DNA of 5,301 nucleotides, from positions 1-5,301 of the forward strand of contig JBBIVA010000167.1 of NCBI GenBank assembly GCA_037439945.1, written 5' to 3'. How positions within the stretch are numbered: position 1 is the stretch's first letter; every line of letters starts with the position of its first letter. The notes below the pieces were generated by a model. The model did not search any database. It was not told where the DNA came from and worked only from the letters and a program-made list of their open reading frames with translations. The position numbers and the translations under genes were made by a program. This document shows positions 1 to 4,764 of this stretch, one piece after another. The stretch is from CALEUX01 sp037439945 (GTDB lineage: Bacteria; Bacteroidota; Bacteroidia; Bacteroidales; Marinilabiliaceae).

Positions 1-8
1 AATTGAAC

Positions 9-30
9 TTTTGTCCCGTTAGGGACAAAA
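9..30. repeat. Perfect palindrome TTTTGTCCC-GTTA-GGGACAAAA (REP-like)
   Basis: Nine-base arms (9-17 and 22-30) are perfectly complementary around a GTTA loop. A T-run follows at about 34-38, so it could also end transcription of a gene entering from the left. Short GTCCC/GGGAC intergenic palindromes of this kind resemble REP elements mobilised by RAYT (Y1-type) transposases, which are common in Bacteroidota. That assignment is from memory of similar elements, and only one copy is visible here. Confidence 0.6.
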
Positions 31-368
31 CAACTTTTTATCGGATAGTAGTGAATTTTTATGACTATCGTTTTTTCCGAAAAATCGTGACAAATTGTTT
101 AGTAATGCTGAAAGTATTTTTTTACATGCTCTTTTTAATGCTAAATTGAGATTACTTTCATGAAGGGCAAAAAATTTTAACCCCGGTTTAGTCAATAAGT
201 AATGCAATGAATTAATGGCTTAGCAGGGTTTACCCCTACCGATTGGTTGGTACAGGCTGCTTTAGAAAACCTTAATTTGTAAGCATTTCTGATTCAAATA
301 TTTAGTTTTTCTTTCGATGTTTGTCAAGATAAAAGGCACATAATCAACAACCTAAGACTACAAGCTTC

Positions 369-401
369 TAATGACGGTCATTACATAAACCGGCTAATGA
401 C
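369..401. repeat. Three TAATGAC half-sites, two forming a palindrome
   Basis: TAATGAC at 369-375 and its inverse GTCATTA at 377-383 form a 15-bp palindrome around a single G. A third copy lies at 395-401 in the first orientation. The match between the direct copies extends to the eight bases CTAATGAC (368-375 and 394-401), 26 bp apart. The arrangement resembles a dimeric regulator site plus an extra half-site, but there is no clear gene for it to control. Confidence 0.4.
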
Positions 402-414
402 AAATTTGGTTTAT
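385..414 (-). terminator. Weak inverted repeat after the operon, possible 3' hairpin
   Basis: ATAAACC (385-391) and GGTTTAT (408-414) are perfectly complementary across a 16-base loop. The repeat lies about 33 bases after the stop codon of the last operon gene. The stem is only 7 bp and there is no T-run after it on the minus strand, so this is a weak terminator candidate and might instead be a 3'-end stabilising hairpin or chance. Confidence 0.2.
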
Positions 415-446
415 TAATACCCAATTGTAATTGAATGATTATTTAT

Positions 447-1121
447 TTATCTCTTTTTATCGCGGTATAAACAATTATCATCTTCACAAACCCAACAATC
501 ATAGTCTTGCTTTTTTACATCGGCACCAACTCCAATTATTCCACTAACCGATTTTAAAGGCAACATTAATGATGTATTGGTAAGTGTAATATTACAGGGC
601 TTTCTCCCTAATAAGGAAAACAATATTTCCTGTTCAATAACATTCCAGTTACAATACCCCGGACTATATCTGTTTGTTACTTTAAGTCCTGATTCCAACA
701 TTGTTATTTCCAGTTTACCATGGATAATTTCTGCTATTGATTCAGCTATTTCGGAGCCAATTAAATCAACTATAAAACCTTCAGGGTAATCACCATTACG
801 CATAAGATTTTTTGAGTATTCCTCTATTCCTGGCCCACAGGTGCCGGCGAACATGGCAACCATTGTGCTTTTTTTTATGGCTGCGTAAACCATTTTGTTT
901 AAATTGAATATTTTATTTTTCAATTCCAGGGTCCAATCACCGGCAATAAAAACTGGGTCATCTATTACTCTGTAACAAGCTTGTGGTGAACTTTTTTCCA
1001 GGCATTTTTCAATCAGGTAGTCCGTAAGTTGTTCAAAAAATACAATATCATGGCTGTTATCCAAACCAATAGTTTTAATTATACTCCTCCGGTTTATTTT
1101 AATTGTTTGAGGATCAATCAA
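447..1121 (-). CDS. Stand-alone methionine-synthase activation-domain protein (MetH module 4-like)
   Basis: A 224-residue protein resembling the C-terminal AdoMet-binding activation domain of cobalamin-dependent methionine synthase (MetH), here as its own gene. Visible landmarks are a GFIVDLIGSEIAESIAEIIH helix (115-134), RYSPGY at 151-156 matching the MetH RxxxGY AdoMet-binding signature, a following EQEILFSLLG segment, and LTNTSLMLPLKSVSGIIGVG (180-199) matching the conserved LTES-MxPxxSVSG region. The tail has C209, C212 and C217 (CxxC-x4-C), which could bind a metal or Fe-S cluster (inference). Likely role: reductive remethylation of oxidised cobalamin on the corrinoid protein encoded just upstream, using AdoMet and an electron donor. 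The start is uncertain: TTG at 1121 is the only standard codon that keeps the N-terminus, but the frame stays open back to the preceding stop, and a GGAGG at 1161-1165 points to a start nearer 1151. Family assignment is firm; the substrate is inferred. Confidence 0.85.
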   Translation of the reverse strand: MIDPQTIKINRRSIIKTIGLDNSHDIVFFEQLTDYLIEKCLEKSSPQACYRVIDDPVFIAGDWTLELKNKIFNLNKMVYAAIKKSTMVAMFAGTCGPGIEEYSKNLMRNGDYPEGFIVDLIGSEIAESIAEIIHGKLEITMLESGLKVTNRYSPGYCNWNVIEQEILFSLLGRKPCNITLTNTSLMLPLKSVSGIIGVGADVKKQDYDCWVCEDDNCLYRDKKR

Positions 1122-1160
1122 AAAGTTTTCTGAAATATTATAATCTGTGATATTTATTTT

Positions 1161-1165
1161 CCTCC
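1161..1165 (-). promoter_or_regulatory. Strong Shine-Dalgarno (GGAGG) without an ordinary start codon
   Basis: Read on the minus strand, GGAGG lies 7 bases after the TAA of the corrinoid gene. This is unusual in a window where other genes lack Shine-Dalgarno sequences. No ATG, GTG or TTG follows at usual spacing. In frame with the activation protein are ATA (1155-1157, spacing 3) and ATC (1149-1151, spacing 9). The first standard in-frame start is TTG at 1119-1121, 39 bases away. The gene may use a non-standard start, or the GGAGG may serve re-initiation. Confidence 0.5.
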
Positions 1166-1172
1166 AAAAAAG

Positions 1173-1841
1173 TTAAAGTGCATTAAGATATGCCACAGCA
1201 CCCTGCGGGTCATTTGCATAGCCATCGGCACCTATTTCAGTTTTAAAATCGTCAGTTACGGGGGCACCCCCAACTATTAGCTTCAGATGAGGATACTGGT
1301 TTTTAATGTCTTGTACAATTGATTTCATACTACCCATTGTTGTTGTCAGTAGAGCCGATAAACCAACAACAGGGTTGCCGTTTTCTTTAATTGAATTTAT
1401 GAATTTTTGTGAACTAACATCTACACCTAAATCGATAACTTCCCATCCGGCACCTTCAACGATCATGGCAACAAGGTTTTTGCCTATGTCATGTAAATCC
1501 CCGGCAACTGTTCCGATTATAAATTTTCCTTTGCGTTTTACCTGTCCGGATTGAAAAAATGGTTTTAGATGTAACATGGATGTGTTCATTGCTTTAGCAG
1601 AAATTAACATTTGGGGGACAAATATTTTCTTTTCTGAAAATTTCTGACCAACCTTTTCCATAGCTTTTATTAAAGCACCGTTTAATATCTCAGAGGGTTC
1701 AATTCCCGACTTTAGGGCCAAAATAGTATATTCATCAGCACCATCCATTCCCTTCATATGGGGGGGATATGGTGCATCCTTGTTTACTTTTCCAAGTTCA
1801 ACGCATTCAAGTAGTCGGGTCAATATTTCTTTATTATCCAT
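1173..1841 (-). CDS. Corrinoid (cobalamin-binding) protein of a methyltransferase system
   Basis: A 222-residue protein of the MtaC/MtbC/MttC type that carries the methyl group on cobalamin between methyltransferases. An N-terminal helical B12-binding cap domain occupies about residues 1-95; the conserved stretch NKDAPYPPHMKGMDGADE near 20-37 is typical of one subgroup. A Rossmann-like B12 domain follows, with DLHDIG at 115-120 (the DxHxxG motif; His117 is the expected lower cobalt ligand), GLSALLTTT at 160-168 (the SxL motif) and GGAP at 191-194. I use ATG at 1841; a TTG one codon earlier is also open but less likely. There is no Shine-Dalgarno. The gene lies 67 bp after the homocysteine methyltransferase and shares its reading frame with the downstream activation protein, separated by one TAA and 17 codons. 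Length and motifs are complete, so the family call is firm. Confidence 0.93.
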   Translation of the reverse strand: MDNKEILTRLLECVELGKVNKDAPYPPHMKGMDGADEYTILALKSGIEPSEILNGALIKAMEKVGQKFSEKKIFVPQMLISAKAMNTSMLHLKPFFQSGQVKRKGKFIIGTVAGDLHDIGKNLVAMIVEGAGWEVIDLGVDVSSQKFINSIKENGNPVVGLSALLTTTMGSMKSIVQDIKNQYPHLKLIVGGAPVTDDFKTEIGADGYANDPQGAVAYLNAL

Positions 1842-1884
1842 CAAAAGTATATTTTGGCAAAATTGAACTGCAAATTTTAATGTG

Positions 1885-1904
1885 CAAAGGGTCGATATCC
1901 TTTG
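1885..1904 (-). repeat. Intercistronic inverted repeat CAAAGG-N8-CCTTTG
   Basis: Perfect 6-bp arms surround an 8-base spacer, beginning 5 bases after the stop codon of the homocysteine methyltransferase gene in the gap before the corrinoid gene. It is too weak to be a confident terminator and has no T-run. It could be an mRNA-processing or stabilising hairpin that sets different levels of the two proteins, or chance. Confidence 0.25.
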
Positions 1905-1908
1905 GTTC

Positions 1909-2790
1909 TTACTTTCGGATACAGGCTGCCATTTTTCTTATATGATCGGGTGTTGAACCGCAGCAACCACCAATTATATTTGCCCCTGCTTTAATTAATA
2001 TACTAACATGGTCGGCCATTTGGTCGGGCGATTCCGGAAAAATTGTTTTACCGTCCTTATAAATTGGCGATCCTGCATTGGCATGAATTAATATTGGAAT
2101 AGTTTTATTCACATATCGTATCTCATTAACAATGCTAACCATGTTTTTAATTCCGTTGCCGCAATTGGCACCTATTATATCAGCTCCTGCTGTTACCAAT
2201 TCTTCAACCATTTGCGTTGGGGTAACACCCATCATTGTGTGAAATATGTCCTCTCCTGATTTTTCAAATGTCATTGTACATATAACCTCACATGAGGTAT
2301 TCTCCTTACATGCCTGAATTGCAGCTTTTGCTTCATCCAGGTCTGACATAGTTTCAATAACCAAAGCATCGGCACCACCGGCGGCCAGTGCTATCGCCTG
2401 ATCCTTAAACGCATTATAAAACTCCCCATAAGTTATGTCGCCCATAACAATCATTTTACCAGTGGGCCCAATGGAGCCTAAAACATGATGATTTTCTCCG
2501 GCAGCTTTCCGTGAAATTTCGGCGGCAGCTTTATTTATCTCGTACACTTTTGATTGAAGATTATAGGCTGCAAGTTTAAAGCTGTTTGCCCCAAAACTAT
2601 TTGTTTCAATCATGTTGGAACCAGCGTCAATATAGCTTTTTGCAATTTCGAAAACATCACCCGGTCGTGTAATATTCCAATACTCGGGGCATTCACCCGG
2701 TGAAAGGCCTTTTTGTTGAAGGAAAGTGCCCCATGCCCCATCAGAAACTAAAGTTAACCCATGAGCAATTTTGGCCGAAATAGAATTCAT
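1909..2790 (-). CDS. Homocysteine S-methyltransferase family protein (MetH module 1 / BHMT type)
   Basis: A 293-residue single-domain (beta/alpha)8 enzyme of the S-methyltransferase (homocysteine-binding) family, the size of MetH's first module. Zinc ligands are complete: Cys210 in GANCGNG and Cys276-Cys277 in GGCCGS, the set that binds homocysteine thiolate in MetH and betaine-homocysteine methyltransferase. Other signatures are DGAWGT (17-22), ETNSFGAN (62-69) and SIGPTG (106-111). It starts at a clear ATG with no Shine-Dalgarno and is the first gene of the minus-strand operon. With a corrinoid protein next, the likely reaction is transfer of methyl from methylcobalamin to homocysteine, giving methionine. 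Direct use of betaine, S-methylmethionine or another methyl donor cannot be excluded, since the family covers both. No pterin-binding domain is attached or present in the window. Confidence 0.92.
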   Translation of the reverse strand: MNSISAKIAHGLTLVSDGAWGTFLQQKGLSPGECPEYWNITRPGDVFEIAKSYIDAGSNMIETNSFGANSFKLAAYNLQSKVYEINKAAAEISRKAAGENHHVLGSIGPTGKMIVMGDITYGEFYNAFKDQAIALAAGGADALVIETMSDLDEAKAAIQACKENTSCEVICTMTFEKSGEDIFHTMMGVTPTQMVEELVTAGADIIGANCGNGIKNMVSIVNEIRYVNKTIPILIHANAGSPIYKDGKTIFPESPDQMADHVSILIKAGANIIGGCCGSTPDHIRKMAACIRK

Positions 2791-2815
2791 ATCAGTAAGA
2801 TAAAAATGATTTTAA

Positions 2816-2847
2816 CAAGTTTAGTTAATTTCTTAAAAAGAAACAAT
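2816..2847 (-). promoter_or_regulatory. Candidate Bacteroidota-type promoter of the operon with an operator-like palindrome
   Basis: On the minus strand, ATTG (2844-2847) and TAAACTTG (2816-2823) are 20 bases apart, close to the Bacteroidota -33 TTTG / -7 TAnnTTTG promoter (one mismatch in each box). The -7 box ends about 25 bases before the ATG of the homocysteine methyltransferase. The spacer contains TTTCTT-AAA-AAGAAA (2829-2843), a perfect 6-bp-arm palindrome where a regulator could bind. The surrounding DNA is very AT-rich, so chance matches are possible. Confidence 0.4.
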
Positions 2848-2910
2848 AAGTACAGGTAATTGAAATTTTTATTAATGAATAAATTACATTTTTTTGCATT
2901 TAAATTTGTA

Positions 2911-2940
2911 ATTGGTTAATAGTATAAATAATTAACTTTA
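2911..2940 (+). promoter_or_regulatory. Candidate promoter of the URO-D gene overlapping an inverted repeat
   Basis: ATTG (2911-2914) and TAACTTTA (2933-2940) resemble the -33 and -7 boxes of Bacteroidota promoters, one mismatch each, with an 18-base spacer that is slightly short. GTTAAT (2915-2920) and ATTAAC (2931-2936) form an inverted repeat with a 10-base spacer, filling most of the region between the boxes. It would give a 5' leader of roughly 35 bases. The case is modest because the region is so AT-rich. Confidence 0.3.
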
Positions 2941-2958
2941 GCTTTTTTAACAAAAAGC
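2941..2958 (+). repeat. Leader hairpin GCTTTTT-TAAC-AAAAAGC
   Basis: Perfect 7-bp arms with a 4-base loop lie 23 bases before the URO-D start codon. In RNA this would be a weak, AU-rich stem in the leader; in DNA it could be an operator. The arms contain little beyond a T-run facing an A-run, so it may have arisen by chance. Confidence 0.3.
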
Positions 2959-2981
2959 ATAAATATTTTTAATAATTCTGC

Positions 2982-4019
2982 ATGACTGATAAACAATGGA
3001 ATGAATTAATAGCCATAGTTAATGGTGAGAAAAAGCAGCCTGTACCTATCGGGTTTATAATTGATTGTCCCTGGTTGCCAAATTGGTACGGTGTAACTAT
3101 TCTTGATTATTTTACAAATGATGAAATTTGGCTTAAAGCAAATTTTGCAGCCATTGAAGCATTTCCGGAAGTAACTTTTTTACCCGGCTTTTGGAGCGAA
3201 TATGGAATGTGTACCGAGCCGTCAGCTTTTGGCGCAAAAACGGTTTTTTGGAGAAATGAATTTCCCTTTGCCGAAAAAATAATCTCCTCATCAGATGATA
3301 TTGAGAAATTAAAAATACCAAATCCTGAAACTGATGGTCTTTTACCATTTATGTTAAACAGGCTTATTAAATCAAGGCCTGTTATAGAAAATGCAGGGCA
3401 TAAGATACGTTTCTCAGTTTCACGCGGGCCACTTAATATTGCTTCCTTTTTAATGGGAACAACCGAATTGCTTACAATGATGATGATGGAGCCTGATGCA
3501 GTACATAAACTTTTGCGAATAATAACTGATTTTTTAAAAACATGGCACAAAACACAAATGGATGCAATTCCAACAATTGATGGTATTATGATGCTTGATG
3601 ATATTGTTGGTTTCATAGGGGAGGATGAGTTTTTGGAATTTGGTTATCCATATCTTAAGGAGTTATATGATGCTAGTGTGTCAGTAAAACTTTTCCATAA
3701 CGATGCCGATTGTGCCATGTCTGTAAAGTATTATCCTGAAATTGGTATTAACCTTTACAATCCGGGTACTGATTTGACGGTAAGTGAATTGATAGCCCGT
3801 ACCAACGGGAAAATGACTATTCTGGGTAATATTCCACCTCGCGATGTTATGGCTGCCGGCTCGGTTAATGAAGTGAAAAAGTGTGTTAAGGAGTTACTTG
3901 AAAATACTCCCGACCATACACGTTTAATACTTTCCTGTGGGGGAGGAATGCCACCAAATGTATCTACTGAAAATATCAGGGCTTTTATAAGTGAAGCACA
4001 CAACCAAACTAAGGCCTGA
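2982..4019 (+). CDS. URO-D-family (MtaA/MtbA-like) corrinoid methyltransferase
   Basis: A 345-residue single-domain protein of the uroporphyrinogen decarboxylase superfamily, which also contains the zinc methyltransferases MtaA, MtbA and CmuA. Visible landmarks are GFIIDCPWLPNWYG (24-37), LPGFWSEYGMCTEPSAFGAK (67-86), RGPLNIASFLMGTTE (148-162), LDDIVGFIGE (205-214), KLFHNDADC (236-244), LGNIPPRD (281-288) and SCGGGMPPNVSTENI (318-332). The metal site of MtaA/MtbA (HxC plus a distal Cys) appears here as His239-Asn-Asp241 plus Cys319, so one Cys is replaced by Asp. The gene is transcribed away from the operon holding its probable corrinoid partner, so it likely methylates the corrinoid protein from a small methylated substrate; the reverse direction is possible. 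It is unlikely to be the haem enzyme HemE because of the context and this metal site. A run of four ATG codons (M166-M169) sits in the middle. The methyl donor cannot be read from sequence. Confidence 0.85.
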   Translation: MTDKQWNELIAIVNGEKKQPVPIGFIIDCPWLPNWYGVTILDYFTNDEIWLKANFAAIEAFPEVTFLPGFWSEYGMCTEPSAFGAKTVFWRNEFPFAEKIISSSDDIEKLKIPNPETDGLLPFMLNRLIKSRPVIENAGHKIRFSVSRGPLNIASFLMGTTELLTMMMMEPDAVHKLLRIITDFLKTWHKTQMDAIPTIDGIMMLDDIVGFIGEDEFLEFGYPYLKELYDASVSVKLFHNDADCAMSVKYYPEIGINLYNPGTDLTVSELIARTNGKMTILGNIPPRDVMAAGSVNEVKKCVKELLENTPDHTRLILSCGGGMPPNVSTENIRAFISEAHNQTKA

Positions 4020-4045
4020 TTTAGTTTTATTGGTAAGTCAGGGCC
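4013..4045 (+). terminator. Hairpin terminator between convergent genes
   Basis: GGCCTGATTTA (4013-4023) pairs with TAAGTCAGGGCC (4034-4045): 11 base pairs including one G-U, one bulged G and a 10-base loop. It includes the TGA stop of the URO-D gene and is followed by a T-rich stretch. On the minus strand the stem has one mismatch, so it may also stop transcription coming from the DUF4199 gene. TTTTATTGGT occurs in the loop (4025-4034) and again at 4057-4066. Confidence 0.5.
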
Positions 4046-4080
4046 AACTATTTTGATTTTATTGGTTATGTAGTACCTTG

Positions 4081-4359
4081 TTATTTTGCTTTTCTTTTAA
4101 TAAATATGGCAACAATGGCTGTTGTTATAAGTCCAACAACCGGAGCAAAAGCAAGCGATTGAAGTATATAGCTTTTAAGGTTAAAATAATTTTCAGCTTC
4201 ACCCGGTGTCATTTTTCCTTCATTAACCGAATAATCAATAACATTGGCAAAATAATGTGGTGTAATGTATATTGCCGTTATATACTGCATAAGCGGGGTC
4301 AATAACGTAACAAAAACTGTAATAAAAATTCCTGATATAAATCCCTGTTTATAGCTCAT
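4081..4359 (-). CDS. C-terminal half of a frameshift-split DUF4199 membrane protein
   Basis: A 92-residue frame with two hydrophobic segments (about 6-32 and 66-88) separated by a polar stretch, NEGKMTPGEAENYFNLKSY (46-64), typical of the second half of DUF4199 proteins, small integral membrane proteins of unknown function largely found in Bacteroidota. The ATG (4357-4359) overlaps the TGA of the upstream half as ATGA. However, the codons before this ATG, D-K-R-E-N-Y-Y-S-G-I, read as normal family sequence, so this ATG is probably an internal methionine of the intact gene. The overlap could still allow translation of this half by re-initiation. Read together, 4081-4565 is one gene broken by two extra bases. 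Confidence 0.7.
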   Translation of the reverse strand: MSYKQGFISGIFITVFVTLLTPLMQYITAIYITPHYFANVIDYSVNEGKMTPGEAENYFNLKSYILQSLAFAPVVGLITTAIVAIFIKRKAK

Positions 4360-4565
4360 AATCCCGGAATAATAATTTTCACGTTTATCGAGAGTAAAGC
4401 AAATACATATATGGCAATTGCAATTATGGCAAATAAGTTGGTATAAACAGGGTGCTTATCAATATGGGTTGAGTGCAAACCAGCCAATCTTTCCAAAACC
4501 ATCCACAAAATTGAGGCGGTAAAAAAAAATAATGCCCATTTAATTTCAATTTTAAGATTTCTCAT
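4356..4565 (-). CDS. N-terminal half of a frameshift-split DUF4199 membrane protein
   Basis: A 69-residue frame starting at ATG 4565 with two membrane segments (about 9-26 and 43-58) and the motif ERLAGLHSTHIDKHPVYTNLF between them, as at the start of DUF4199 proteins. Normal sequence ends near Leu58; the last 11 residues (SINVKIIIPGL) look out of frame. The minus-strand bases there read CTC-TC-GAT-AAA (4394-4384). Removing one CT/TC pair gives A-L-L-D-K-R-E-N and restores one frame of about 160 residues through the second half, the usual family size. The break may be a real mutation, a reversible repeat slip or a sequencing error. Function unknown. Confidence 0.7.
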   Translation of the reverse strand: MRNLKIEIKWALFFFTASILWMVLERLAGLHSTHIDKHPVYTNLFAIIAIAIYVFALLSINVKIIIPGL

Positions 4566-4660
4566 CGTTATATAATTATTGGGTTATATCTGAATGGAAC
4601 TTGCATGATGAAACTTTGCTACGTCGTTTTTAATTTTATCCGTATCGTTTTTATACAATC

Positions 4661-4728
4661 ATTCCCGAAATATTAGGAATTAATTTTTCACATTAAAGCA
4701 GACAAGCCTGTTCCTGAATATTCGGAAC
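4661..4728. repeat. Two similar TTCC...GGAA imperfect palindromes
   Basis: ATTCC-N10-GGAAT (4661-4680) and GTTCC-N9-GGAAC (4710-4728) lie 49 bp apart upstream of the DUF4199 gene. Read in opposite orientations they share TTCCT, then AATATT, then a CGG-GAA block with small gaps, so they may be two sites for one dimeric regulator or two decayed copies of one short element. The rest of the gap between DUF4199 and the YCII gene (4566-4764) shows no gene; a 12-bp perfect AT palindrome lies at 4746-4757. Confidence 0.4.
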
Positions 4729-4764
4729 TATTTTCCTGCCATTTAAATTTATAAATTATGAAAT

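Larger units (their letters stand above)
1..446. other. Non-coding region downstream of the methyltransferase operon
   Basis: I see no convincing gene here. The longest minus-strand frame (about 62 codons, 19-207) has no ATG, begins at best with TTG, runs into the palindrome at 9-30 and resembles no family I know. A short plus-strand open stretch ends in a TAA at 280-282 but has no start codon. What can be supported is the hairpin at 9-30, the TAATGAC cluster at 369-401 and an inverted repeat at 385-414. No tRNA-like or riboswitch-like element was recognised. Confidence 0.6.

Noticed and set aside
19..207. Minus-strand 62-codon open frame
   Set aside because: It has no ATG (TTG at best), no recognisable domain, and its last codons are part of the palindrome at 9-30. 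Probably chance in a gene-free region.
1..446. CRISPR array, tRNA or attachment site
   Set aside because: No regularly spaced repeats, cloverleaf-like sequence or integrase context were seen.
577..789. Plus-strand open frame of 70 codons inside the activation-protein gene
   Set aside because: Antisense to a gene with clear family motifs; no independent evidence for coding.
2791..2981. Cobalamin or SAM riboswitch upstream of the methyltransferase genes
   Set aside because: The pathway makes one plausible, but I found no B12-box-like or SAM-riboswitch core, and the leaders on both sides are short and AT-rich.
3476..3487. ATG trinucleotide repeat as a phase-variation tract
   Set aside because: Only four units, and gain or loss of a unit would keep the reading frame, simply changing the number of Met residues.
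3107..3616. Long minus-strand open frame of 169 codons inside the URO-D gene
   Set aside because: It lies wholly antisense to a complete, well-recognised gene and has no recognisable motifs; a shadow frame.
2982..4019. True uroporphyrinogen decarboxylase (HemE)
   Set aside because: The superfamily fold is shared, but the gene adjoins corrinoid methyltransferase genes and has the HND...SCGGGMPP metal-site arrangement of the methyltransferase branch.
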